Shown here one piece after another: positions 1 to 7,272 of a stretch of DNA of 64,000 nt; position 1 is the first letter of the stretch; the number at the start of each line of letters is the position of its first letter. Below the pieces are notes generated by a model. It did no database searches. It was given only the letters and a program-made list of their open reading frames with translations, and was not told the origin of the DNA. A program made the translations under genes and the position numbers. Source of the DNA: an uncultured beta proteobacterium (GTDB lineage: Bacteria > Pseudomonadota > Gammaproteobacteria > Burkholderiales > Burkholderiaceae_C); the NCBI GenBank assembly GCA_903869595.1, contig CAIPZV010000085.1, forward strand, positions 1 to 64,000. The letters are read 5' to 3'.

Positions 1-140
1 ACTTCGCCACCCAGTGGATGTGGTCCTACAACCATGATCGCCCGCATATGGCCTTGGGTGGTTTTACCCCGAAGCAGCATTTGGCCAAGGCTGCATAACC
101 GTTCTACTTTTAGGACCGGTGGAAAACGGGGGGATTACCA
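1..140 (+). mobile_element. Right end of an IS3-family insertion sequence (partial)
   Basis: The window opens inside an insertion sequence. A transposase tail is followed by about 40 non-coding bases that end in GGGGGGATTACCA at 128-140, the kind of ...CA terminus expected of IS3-family elements. Immediately after base 140 the sequence becomes the interior of an nnrU-like gene, so 140/141 is read as the insertion boundary. The left end, the rest of the transposase and the target duplication lie outside the window. The exact last base of the element is inferred from where the nnrU reading frame resumes. Confidence 0.75.
3..98 (+). CDS. IS3-family transposase (OrfB), C-terminal 31 residues only
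   Basis: The frame opens at the window edge and ends with TAA at 96-98. The visible residues include WMWSYNHDRPHMALGG followed by TPKQHLAKAA. This is the typical C-terminus of the integrase-type (DDE) transposase of IS3 elements: the YNxxRPHxALGG..TP signature lies just after the catalytic glutamate. The catalytic core itself is to the left of the window, so nothing can be said about whether the transposase is intact. It would act on the ends of its own element. Confidence 0.85.
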   Translation, partial: FATQWMWSYNHDRPHMALGGFTPKQHLAKAA

Positions 141-373
141 TAGGCCAGATGCTTCATCGCCGGTGGTGGCGTCCACAGCACAACAGGTGCATCGCGTGCA
201 ATGCCAAAACCATACACCAGCAACGCAAAACCCAGCAAAGAGACTACGGAGTAGATCGCTTTAAAACGAGCAGGGCCCACGCCTTGGATGAGCTGCTCTC
301 GCAGTGCGTCTCCGCTAATGCGCATGGAATGGGTACCCAAAAACAACAATAAACCCAGCACTAAAAACAACAT
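141..373 (-). pseudogene. NnrU-family membrane protein, truncated by an IS element
   Basis: From an ATG at 371-373 the reverse strand encodes 77 residues that match the N-terminal part of the NnrU family: an N-terminal hydrophobic helix with LFLGTHSMRI, then YSVVSLLGFALLVYGFGIAR and VVLWTPPPAMKHLA. NnrU proteins are integral membrane proteins of about 190 residues, linked by context to nitric-oxide or nitrite reduction in some bacteria, with no clear biochemical role. The frame runs into IS sequence at base 140 and stops ten residues later, at 110, so more than half the protein is lost. It is a disrupted gene unless the remaining part lies left of the IS and the element is precisely excised. 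Confidence 0.8.
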
Positions 374-768
374 ACATATCCTTTTGAATACAAGTACCGT
401 GCAAGCATACGCCTAGCGTCGCTAGCAAACAAGGCTGTGCATAAATCTGGCATAAGTAGGGACTTATCCACAGGCTTGCTTCAAACCGTGATGTTATTCA
501 TATCCAAGCGCATGCTTCAGGGCACTCGATACACATATTACGCATGAGGATAAGCTATTGATCTATATCGTAAAAAACCACTTAACCCAGAAAAAAGCCA
601 CTCTCTATCTACTACTACTAATTTGAAATAAAGAAATAGAGAAAACATAGCGTGAACCATTCCGGTGGACAAGTTTCAATTTACATGATCACAGAAACCA
701 GAACCCAAAGCCTTTGATATTTCGTCAGGTAAAATTGATTTTTCGCTTTTACCTCTGTGCAGCACATC
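374..768. other. 395-base non-coding gap between nnrU and minC
   Basis: No convincing gene is visible here. The stretch is clearly more A+T-rich than its surroundings, particularly 565-660 (runs such as AAAAAACC, AATTTGAAATAAAGAAATAGAG). It carries two DnaA-box-like nonamers (annotated separately) and must contain the promoters of minCDE and of the broken nnrU gene. I could not assign a -10/-35 pair with confidence. Confidence 0.6.
435..472. promoter_or_regulatory. Inverted pair of DnaA-box-like sites upstream of minC
   Basis: TTATCCACA lies on the + strand at 464-472 and its counterpart TTATGCACA on the - strand at 435-443. Both fit the DnaA consensus TTATNCACA exactly, and the two face each other 20 bases apart. 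A weaker match, TTATTCATA, follows at about 494-502. A site of this type could let DnaA regulate minC or titrate DnaA. The main origin is much more likely at 44.5-44.9 kb. The match is seen in the sequence; the function is inferred. Confidence 0.4.
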
Positions 769-1599
769 ATGCCTGTTCAACCAGATCTTGCTTTTTCTGC
801 CAATGAGGCCCCTGCGTTTGAACTAAAAAGCGCTCAATTAACACTCGTTGCGCTGCTGATCAAAACTTCTGACTTAGCCAAGCTTGCTGCCGAATTGCTC
901 AAAAAATTTGGCCCTAATGGCGAAAGTCCTGAATTTTTTGATACCGATGGCGTGGTCCTGGACTTCAGCCAAGCCGGTCTTAGTCTCCCGCATCCACAAT
1001 GGAATTTGCTGCTCAATACCTTGAGCCAATGCCGCTTGGTTGCCAGCGCAGTGCGCGGTTTGGATGATGCGAGTCTGGCAGTAGCTAAAAAATCAGGAAT
1101 AGCAGAAGCACCCCCCGATATCCGTCGCCCGGCAACATCCAAAGCAGGCCCCTTAGCAGCGTCACCAGCGTTTGCGCCCACTGCAGCGCTGCCCAAACCA
1201 TCCCAAGCGCCTCCAAGCCCCGCAATCGTTCCTCCTGTCGCCAGAGAGGGCGCCAACCCCACCATGGTGGTGAGTAAACCTTTGCGTTCTGGCCAGAAGG
1301 TTTATGCCCGGGGTGCGGATTTAATTGTGATGGCCATGGTCAACAGGGGTGCTGAAGTCATCGCCGACGGCAATATCCATGTGTATGCGCCGCTGCGCGG
1401 TAAGGCCATGGCCGGTGCCAGAGGCAACACTTCTGCCCGCATATTCGCCCTGGCCCTAGAGCCAGAGCTAGTGTCGATTGCCGGCGTGTACCGTACCACC
1501 GAGCAGGAATTAGGCTCCGATGTACTGGGTAAACCAGCGCAAGTCCGCCTAAGCGACGACGGAAAAGAAAAAATTATTATTGAAGCGTTGAAAACGTAA
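769..1599 (+). CDS. minC: Septum site-determining protein MinC
   Basis: MinC inhibits FtsZ assembly and, recruited by MinD to the membrane, blocks division near the poles. The reading frame gives 276 residues from ATG 769; an in-frame GTG at 757 is an alternative start, and neither has a strong ribosome site. The N-terminal FtsZ-inhibitory domain covers about residues 1-105. A proline/alanine-rich linker follows (about 115-165). The C-terminal beta-helix domain begins near KPLRSGQKVYARGADLIV and includes the IHVYAPLRGKAMAGA core that dimerises and binds MinD. It is the first gene of minCDE, 41 bases ahead of minD, which fixes the identification. Confidence 0.95.
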   Translation: MPVQPDLAFSANEAPAFELKSAQLTLVALLIKTSDLAKLAAELLKKFGPNGESPEFFDTDGVVLDFSQAGLSLPHPQWNLLLNTLSQCRLVASAVRGLDDASLAVAKKSGIAEAPPDIRRPATSKAGPLAASPAFAPTAALPKPSQAPPSPAIVPPVAREGANPTMVVSKPLRSGQKVYARGADLIVMAMVNRGAEVIADGNIHVYAPLRGKAMAGARGNTSARIFALALEPELVSIAGVYRTTEQELGSDVLGKPAQVRLSDDGKEKIIIEALKT

Positions 1600-1640
1600 A
1601 ATTCAACGCATTGACCCTCTCTTTTGAAAGATAGCTCTTC

Positions 1641-2456
1641 ATGGCAAAAATTATTGTGGTCACTTCTGGCAAGGGCGGCGTTGGTAAAACAACGACCAGC
1701 GCCAGTTTTGCAACCGGCCTGGCTCTGCGCGGACACAAAACAGCAGTTATCGACTTTGACGTGGGCCTGCGCAATCTGGACCTGATCATGGGTTGCGAGC
1801 GACGCGTGGTTTATGACTTGATTAACGTCATCAGCGGCGAAGCCAATTTGCACCAGGCGCTGATCAAAGACAAGCAATGCGAAAACCTGTATGTGCTGGC
1901 AGCCTCCCAAACCCGCGACAAAGACGCACTGACGCAAGAAGGCGTTGAGAAAGTACTCCATGACCTGGCCGCCATGGACTTTGAATTTATCGTCTGTGAT
2001 TCGCCTGCCGGTATTGAAACTGGTGCCTTGATGGCGATGCATTACGCCGATGAAGCGCTGGTGGTGACTAACCCGGAAGTTTCCTCGGTACGCGACTCTG
2101 ACCGTATTTTGGGTATGTTAGCCAGCAAAACTAAACGCGCCATTGAGGGCTTAGAGCCGATCAAAGAGCATTTGCTAATCACCCGCTACAACCCCGCCCG
2201 CGTGGACCAGGGACAGATGCTGTCCCTCGAAGATATCCAGGATATTTTGCGCATCAAACTCATCGGCGTGATTCCCGAGAGCGAAACCGTGTTGCAGGCT
2301 TCCAACCAAGGCGTGCCCGCGGTGCATATGGCTGGCAGCGAGGTCGCTGAAGCCTATAAGGACGTGATCGACCGCTTCTTGGGCGAGGACAAACCCATGC
2401 GCTTTACCGAGGCGGTGAAACCCGGCTTTTTTAAGCGTTTATTCGGTGGGAACTAA
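1641..2456 (+). CDS. minD: Septum site-determining ATPase MinD
   Basis: A 271-residue ParA/MinD-type ATPase that binds the membrane in the ATP state, recruits MinC, and is released by MinE. The deviant Walker A motif GKGGVGKTT is at residues 10-18, followed by the switch region [16 protein letters not shown] that is characteristic of MinD. The C-terminus ([13 protein letters not shown]) is the short amphipathic membrane-targeting helix. Length and motifs match the family throughout. It lies between minC and minE, with only 4 bases separating it from minE, so the three are almost certainly co-transcribed and translationally linked. Confidence 0.98.
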   Translation: MAKIIVVTSGKGGVGKTTTSASFATGLALRGHKTAVIDFDVGLRNLDLIMGCERRVVYDLINVISGEANLHQALIKDKQCENLYVLAASQTRDKDALTQEGVEKVLHDLAAMDFEFIVCDSPAGIETGALMAMHYADEALVVTNPEVSSVRDSDRILGMLASKTKRAIEGLEPIKEHLLITRYNPARVDQGQMLSLEDIQDILRIKLIGVIPESETVLQASNQGVPAVHMAGSEVAEAYKDVIDRFLGEDKPMRFTEAVKPGFFKRLFGGN

Positions 2457-2460
2457 GAGC

Positions 2461-2721
2461 ATGTCCTTTCTCTCTTTTTTGTTGGGTGAGAAGAAAAAAA
2501 CAGCCAGTGTTGCCAAAGAACGCTTGCAACTCATACTTGCCCACGAGCGCAGCGGTCGCAATGCCTCTGAGCCCGATTACATGGCCGATTTGCAGCGCGA
2601 TCTGATCGCGGTGATCAGCAAATACATCAAAATCAATCCGAACGACATCAAGGTACAGCTAGAGCGTCAAGACAATCTGGAAGTGCTTGAAGTCAAGATT
2701 GAGCTACCGGACGCGCGCTAA
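2461..2721 (+). CDS. minE: Cell division topological specificity factor MinE
   Basis: MinE (86 residues here) stimulates MinD ATPase and drives pole-to-pole oscillation of MinCD. The start was set at ATG 2461 ([13 protein letters not shown]), because the amphipathic N-terminal membrane-binding segment of MinE begins this way. A GTG at 2446 would add five unrelated residues overlapping minD. The anti-MinCD region [13 protein letters not shown] is at about 18-30, and the C-terminal topological domain ([20 protein letters not shown]) follows. It is the last gene of minCDE. The next gene, on the other strand, ends only 4 bases away. Confidence 0.97.
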   Translation: MSFLSFLLGEKKKTASVAKERLQLILAHERSGRNASEPDYMADLQRDLIAVISKYIKINPNDIKVQLERQDNLEVLEVKIELPDAR

Positions 2722-2725
2722 GCTG

Positions 2726-3202
2726 TCAGGCCGCGCCGGTGGCCACGGCCACTGCGGTTTTGTCCAATACCCGGCGCAGCACAAAGCTCGAATGCACACC
2801 AGTAACGCCGGCGATGCGGGTAATGCGTTGCAGCAACAGTGACTGGTAATGGTCCATGTCGCGCACAATCACCTTAAGTTGGTAATCGGCCTCTTGGCCG
2901 GTGATCAGCAAGCATTCCAAAACCTCGGGTACCACCGCGATTTCAGCTTCAAAATTGGCAAAACGTTCGGGCGTGTGGATATCCATGGAAATATGGATGA
3001 GCGCGATCAAGGTGAGCCCGAGCTTGCGCGCATCCAGGTGCGCCCGGTAGCCCAGAATCAAACCCGCTTCTTCCAAAGCGCGTACCCGGCGCAAACAAGG
3101 TGAAGGCGATAAGCCGATCCGGTCAGCCAAGTCTTGGTTGTTGATGCGGCCATCTTCTTGCAGCACCTGCAAGATGTGTTGGTCAAAACGGTCGAGTTTC
3201 AT
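2726..3202 (-). CDS. Lrp/AsnC-family transcriptional regulator
   Basis: A 158-residue regulator of the feast/famine type. The N-terminal winged helix-turn-helix (LDRFDQHILQVLQEDGR ... LADRIGLSPSPCLRRVRALE) is at about residues 3-50; the C-terminal RAM effector domain (LIALIHISMD ... ECLLITGQEADYQLKVIVRD) occupies about 65-145. Such proteins usually sense an amino acid and often act on neighbouring transport or catabolic genes. The start is ATG 3202; an overlapping upstream TTG is disregarded. The gene converges with minE. No obvious target lies next to it, so the ligand and regulon cannot be named. Confidence 0.93.
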   Translation of the reverse strand: MKLDRFDQHILQVLQEDGRINNQDLADRIGLSPSPCLRRVRALEEAGLILGYRAHLDARKLGLTLIALIHISMDIHTPERFANFEAEIAVVPEVLECLLITGQEADYQLKVIVRDMDHYQSLLLQRITRIAGVTGVHSSFVLRRVLDKTAVAVATGAA

Positions 3203-3479
3203 CAATTACCTGTATCTCCCGGAGACCGGGACGTGCCAGTGAAAACAGTAGTGTGGGCCGGCGCAGCCACGGCCCGCGCAGTTCGTACATCTTAGGCTTT
3301 CATGGCCGCGTGGTACATTAGCCACGCAGACACGGCGTCCCGCACGCCCAGCACCATCCCGGCAGAGGACGGTGCCCAGCATCTGCTAGTCGATGCCACA
3401 ACAGGGTTTTACCCCTCATTTGCGACTTTTCTTTCCCTTGTCACATGCGCCCTGCCGAGCGCGGTGAATTTCTTTTTTC

Positions 3480-3731
3480 ATGATGTACAGACAATTTGCA
3501 GCGGCCCAAGAAGCCGCGACCACCATCGGTAAATACCGAATCGCCGCCTTGCCGGCACGTCTTTGCGCAGGCCAGTTTTGCGCTCAGGTGTCTATCGCCA
3601 GCGGCCAGGGCCAGGCCAGCACCGACCGCGTAATGCGCTTTACGCCGGTATTCCCTAGCCAAGATGCAGCCGCACAATATGCGCTCGAGCAAGGCATTGG
3701 CTGGGCCCACAGCGCCATCGGCAGCCCCTAA
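3480..3731 (+). CDS. Small hypothetical protein
   Basis: An 83-residue frame starting with two methionines (ATG 3480 or 3483) and ending 47 bases before infA. The sequence is soluble-looking and has a central pair of cysteines ([15 protein letters not shown]), then [20 protein letters not shown], which reads like a short alpha/beta fold with a C-terminal helix. I do not recognise a characterised family. Normal codon texture and its position in a gap otherwise lacking a gene support it being real. The opposite-strand frame over the same interval (3441-3752) looks like a shadow. Function unknown. Confidence 0.55.
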   Translation: MMYRQFAAAQEAATTIGKYRIAALPARLCAGQFCAQVSIASGQGQASTDRVMRFTPVFPSQDAAAQYALEQGIGWAHSAIGSP

Positions 3732-3778
3732 ACCCCCACGAACATGCCACAATCCGCATTGCGAGCAAAGGAAACCCT

Positions 3779-4036
3779 ATGGCAAAAGAAGAGTTAATTG
3801 AAATGATGGGCATCGTGAACGAGGTATTACCCGATACCCGTTTTCGCGTGACCTTGGATAACGGTCACCAGCTGATTGCTTATTCCGCCGGAAAAATGCG
3901 TAAAAACCACATCCGTATCCTGGCCGGTGACCGCGTGTCACTGGAGCTGTCACCCTATGATTTGAGCAAAGGCCGCATCAATTTCCGTCATATCGAAGGC
4001 CGTGGCCCCATGGTGCCGCGTCGTACCGCTGGTTGA
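3779..4036 (+). CDS. infA: Translation initiation factor IF-1 (extended paralogue)
   Basis: IF-1 binds the A site of the 30S subunit and helps IF-2 and IF-3 select the initiator tRNA. The protein is one OB fold: [24 protein letters not shown] is followed by [23 protein letters not shown] and [17 protein letters not shown]. It is 85 residues, longer than the usual 72, owing to a C-terminal tail ([15 protein letters not shown]). Many Burkholderiales carry such a second copy in addition to the one in the ribosomal-protein operon; that other copy would be outside this window. It stands alone, 3 bases from the convergent DAHP synthase gene. Confidence 0.93.
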   Translation: MAKEELIEMMGIVNEVLPDTRFRVTLDNGHQLIAYSAGKMRKNHIRILAGDRVSLELSPYDLSKGRINFRHIEGRGPMVPRRTAG

Positions 4037-4039
4037 TAT

Positions 4040-5125
4040 TTAGGTGCCCGAGCGCGCCAAGGCGCGCCGCTTGCGCACCGCCATTGCCAGACCTTGCAAC
4101 ACCGGCGCTGTTTGCGCCGTGCTGATGCAAGCATCGGTCACAGAAACCCCGTGTTCTAGCGCCTTTCCCGCCACCTTGTCCTGACGGCCCTCCTGCAGGT
4201 GGCTCTCGATCATTAGCCCGGTAATGCGTGCATCGCCCGCTGCGATTTGGTCCGCAACCGATTGCGATACCTCAATTTGACGGGCGTATTGTTTGCTGCT
4301 GTTGGCGTGCGACACATCAATCATCAACTGCGGGCGTAAACCTGAAGTTTCTAGCAAAGCACAAGCAGCTTGCACGTCAGCGGCGCTGTAATTGGGCTGT
4401 TTGCCGCCGCGCAAAATAATGTGGCAATCCGCATTGCCCTGGGTTTCAAACACTGCGGCTTGGCCCCACTTGGTCATGCCCATAAAAGCATGCGCCGATT
4501 GCGCTGCGAGGATGGCATCAACGGCCACCTTCACCCCGCCATCGGTGCCGTTTTTAAACCCTACCGGGCAGCTCAAGCCACTGGCCAATTGGCGGTGGCT
4601 TTGGCTTTCGGTCGTGCGCGCACCAATGGCGCCCCAACTCACCAGATCGCTGATGTACTGCGGGCTGAGTAAGTCCAAAAATTCGGTACCGACCGCTAAA
4701 CCGGCGCTGACGATATCGAGCAGCAAGGCGCGCGCCAAATGCAGTCCTTCGTTGATGGAAAAACTCCCGTCCATGTGCGGGTCGTTGATGTAACCCTTCC
4801 AGCCCACCGTGGTACGCGGCTTTTCAAAGTAGCAGCGCATTACGATCAGCACATCATCTGCTAGCGCTTTGGACTGCGCTTGCAGCCAATGTGCATATTC
4901 CATGGCTTGGTCATGGTCGTGGATGGAGCAGGGCCCCACCACCACCAATAGGCGGTCATCGCGCCCATGCAACACATCGCAAATAGCCTGGCGGCTGTGT
5001 TCTACGCGGGCCAGTACGGCTTCGGAGGCGGGTAACTGTTCTTGAAGCAAGGCAGGGGAAATCAAGGGCCGCACTGCGCGGATACGGGTGTCGTCGGTGC
5101 GATTTTTATCGGGAGAAATAGGCAT
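4040..5125 (-). CDS. aroG: 3-deoxy-7-phosphoheptulonate (DAHP) synthase, class I
   Basis: Condenses phosphoenolpyruvate and erythrose-4-phosphate, the first step of the shikimate pathway. The 361-residue protein shows the class I signatures VVVGPCSIHD, KPRTTVGWKGYINDP, ARTTESQSHRQLASGL, PVGFKNGTDG and LMIDVSHANSSK, which contain the PEP- and metal-binding residues (Cys of GPCSIHD, His of DVSHAN). ATG 5125 was chosen because the family begins close to this point; 31 extra in-frame residues upstream look non-coding. The aroG, aroF and aroH isozymes differ in feedback inhibitor and cannot be separated by eye, so the symbol is provisional. It diverges from the DUF962 gene. Confidence 0.9.
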   Translation of the reverse strand: MPISPDKNRTDDTRIRAVRPLISPALLQEQLPASEAVLARVEHSRQAICDVLHGRDDRLLVVVGPCSIHDHDQAMEYAHWLQAQSKALADDVLIVMRCYFEKPRTTVGWKGYINDPHMDGSFSINEGLHLARALLLDIVSAGLAVGTEFLDLLSPQYISDLVSWGAIGARTTESQSHRQLASGLSCPVGFKNGTDGGVKVAVDAILAAQSAHAFMGMTKWGQAAVFETQGNADCHIILRGGKQPNYSAADVQAACALLETSGLRPQLMIDVSHANSSKQYARQIEVSQSVADQIAAGDARITGLMIESHLQEGRQDKVAGKALEHGVSVTDACISTAQTAPVLQGLAMAVRKRRALARSGT

Positions 5126-5250
5126 GAGTATGGCGTGGGGACAAAAGTGGCATTGTCCCGCGAAAACACGGGAATCTACGCCCAACGATTTGGCCTTGTC
5201 GATACCGATGGGCCGCATTTATGATGCAAACCCACCCAACGGAGATGGCC

Positions 5251-5562
5251 ATGCCTGACGCAACCCGGATTCAAACCTTTACCGAGTTCTATCCCTTTTA
5301 TTTGGGCGAGCACGCCAACCGCACCTCCCGGCGCCTGCATTTTGTGGGATCGAGCATTGGCCTGGTACTGCTTGTCAGCGCGGTTTTGGCCCCGAATGCC
5401 TGGCTGATTCCCTTGTCTTTGCTACAAGGCTATGCCTTTGCCTGGGTCGGGCATTTTTTCTTTGAACACAACCGCCCGGCGACATTCAAGTACCCGCTGT
5501 TTAGTTTTATGGGCGACTGGCGTATGTGGTGGGACATATTACGTGGGCACATCCATTTTTGA
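5251..5562 (+). CDS. DUF962 (Mpo1/YGL010w-like) membrane protein
   Basis: A 103-residue short member of the DUF962 family. Seen are FYPFYLGEHANRTSRRLHF, two hydrophobic segments (GSSIGLVLLVSAVLAP and AWLIPLSLLQGYAFAWVG), and the conserved HFFFEHNRPATFKYPLFS followed by DWRMWW. The repeated histidines match those of the yeast relative Mpo1, an iron-dependent dioxygenase of 2-hydroxy fatty acids; whether the short bacterial forms share that activity is not established. The start is decided by GGAG at 5241-5244, six bases ahead of ATG 5251; upstream in-frame ATGs at 5221 and 5245 lack such a site. Confidence 0.85.
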   Translation: MPDATRIQTFTEFYPFYLGEHANRTSRRLHFVGSSIGLVLLVSAVLAPNAWLIPLSLLQGYAFAWVGHFFFEHNRPATFKYPLFSFMGDWRMWWDILRGHIHF

Positions 5563-5968
5563 ACCTGGCCGGTTCAAGCGGAGAACACCTCACCACTTGG
5601 ATCAAACGTCATGCACTGGTCAAAGTGGACTTTGTGTCGGCAATGGGTGGCCCTGGCAAATACCCAAAGTTAGCTTTGAGGCTGGAGATGCGACTTAAAG
5701 CGGACTGCGTAGCCGGCAACTTGGCGCCTTTGAGCGCTTGCAACAGATGCGGCTCTTGCGCAGCTTCAAGGCCAAGGCTTCTATTCCTGAGGCGGGAGAC
5801 CTTATCCATGGTTTAATTACCCATTTGACAGGCGCTTGTTGTCCGCAAACGAAAGGATATTCGCTAACGTCCGCCCGGCAGATGGTATTTATACAACAAT
5901 TAAATAACGTTTGTATAAAAGACAACTATTTATTTTGTCGACCGCCGATTTAGTTTTGCCCATATGCG
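5563..5968. other. 406-base gap between two convergent genes
   Basis: Short frames exist on both strands, including one overlapping the end of the DUF962 gene, but none has a recognisable protein, a ribosome site or consistent codon use, so no gene is called. The right half (5870-5950) is strikingly A+T-rich compared with the window and contains the perfect inverted repeat listed next. Since both neighbours transcribe into the gap, it should hold their transcription ends; no classical stem plus T-run was found for either. Confidence 0.5.
5888..5919. repeat. Perfect A+T-rich inverted repeat TTTATACAA...TTGTATAAA
   Basis: Nine-base arms TTTATACAA (5888-5896) and TTGTATAAA (5911-5919) are separated by 14 bases. 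The arms contain only one G-C pair each, so the stem would be weak as a terminator. It looks more like a binding site or the relic of a promoter region. It lies about 50 bases beyond the end of the MFS transporter gene. Function unknown. Confidence 0.45.
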
Positions 5969-7204
5969 CTAGCTAGCATTGCGTATTCGTTCAGCACCTG
6001 GAACCCCCAGCTCCGGGTGCAAGCGCCCCGCCAGCCACCAAGCGCCAAGCAAAATTAGCGCGCCAACGGCGAATACGCCCACGACAGGCGCAAATTGCAG
6101 CACCATCCAGGCAATCGCAGGGGATACGATGCCCGAGACGTCGCGAAAGCTGGAGTACACCGCCGACATTTCCGTGCGCTCAGAGGGTTTGACGGACATC
6201 AAAAAAGGCAAACCAGCGCAGGTATCAAGCAAGACCAGAAACACCGTGCCGGCCAATAAAAAGCCGATCGTCGCCCAGGGCCAATACGCAAGCGCGGCAG
6301 CCGCCAAGTAGCAGGCACTGGCGCCCAGGCAACCGACCCGTATAGCGGTGCGCACCGAGCGCCTTTGCATCCACACCAGCATCAAGGGCGCTAAAAACAG
6401 CCCCATATTGGCAACCGAACTGGCTATGCCGCCGACTTGCTCGCCTAGTTTGTTTTCCACGGCGAAAATGCCTAAATAGACAAAAAACATCCACCAACCG
6501 CAAGAGCGAACCAAAGGCAAAACCCAGCCAGTTATCAACCGTGGCTGGGAAAAAAATCGGACAATAAGTGCCAAAGGATTTGCCCGGCGCGAATCATGCG
6601 GCGCTTGCGCGCCAGTGCCAGCGCTCCGGGCCAAAAACTTGCCATCGCCGAGTGGTGTTTTCCAAATCATCCAGGCCATCCAACTAGCAGCCCCAGCCAG
6701 CAAAATAAAGGGCGCACCGCCCCATACCGACAACAGCCACACCCCGGCAAACGGCCCCACCACCCAACCGGTGCCGCCGTAAAAAAGGCGCATGGTCTCC
6801 AAGCGGGTGAAGTCGGTTTTCTCCAGATGGTCCAACACATAGCTGTTGTAGCAAACAAAGGATATGGCTGCGGCAATGATGGCGCACAAAAGCGCCAAAG
6901 TCGTCCATTTGCCTTGCAACATACCCAATGCCGAAGCCACCAAATACAAACTCACTGCGCCCAAATACACCTGCCGCCGTGTAAATACACGCACCATGGC
7001 TGGCACCAAAAGTGCCGCCAGCAAAGATGCCAAACCGACACAAAAATAGATTTCTGAAACCAGTTGCGCACTGCCCCAAGCGCGGTACAGCAGCAAAGGA
7101 AAGACCGACAAAGTGCAGCCCCGGCACAAAGCCTCAAGGCCGGCAATACGGGCAAAGGACTCGACAGTGGGTTGCGGGGGAACCGAAAGGGGCTGGCTGG
7201 ACAT
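5969..7204 (-). CDS. Major facilitator superfamily transporter
   Basis: A 411-residue hydrophobic protein with about twelve membrane segments, for example IYFCVGLASLLAALLVPAMV, ALLCAIIAAAISFVCYNSYV, GFLLAGTVFLVLLDTCAGL and VGVFAVGALILLGAWWLAG. A charged central loop around residues 195-215 (KTPLGDGKFLARS...DSRRANP) separates two six-helix halves. The substrate is unknown. The start at ATG 7204 (MSSQPLSV) is preferred; another ATG at 7243 is possible. It lies 68 bases downstream of the acyl-CoA dehydrogenase on the same strand, so the two are probably co-transcribed, but a shared role is only a guess. Confidence 0.8.
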   Translation of the reverse strand: MSSQPLSVPPQPTVESFARIAGLEALCRGCTLSVFPLLLYRAWGSAQLVSEIYFCVGLASLLAALLVPAMVRVFTRRQVYLGAVSLYLVASALGMLQGKWTTLALLCAIIAAAISFVCYNSYVLDHLEKTDFTRLETMRLFYGGTGWVVGPFAGVWLLSVWGGAPFILLAGAASWMAWMIWKTPLGDGKFLARSAGTGAQAPHDSRRANPLALIVRFFSQPRLITGWVLPLVRSCGWWMFFVYLGIFAVENKLGEQVGGIASSVANMGLFLAPLMLVWMQRRSVRTAIRVGCLGASACYLAAAALAYWPWATIGFLLAGTVFLVLLDTCAGLPFLMSVKPSERTEMSAVYSSFRDVSGIVSPAIAWMVLQFAPVVGVFAVGALILLGAWWLAGRLHPELGVPGAERIRNAS

Positions 7205-7272
7205 GGCGCTGGATAGAAGAGCGCCGATTGTGCCCTGCGCCATGGCGCCAACGATGTCGCCCACGACGGCGA

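Noticed and set aside
5526..5816. 96-codon + strand frame overlapping the end of the DUF962 gene
   Set aside because: Begins inside a real gene, has no ribosome site, and its residues show no family pattern; the antisense frame at 5609-5809 is no better.
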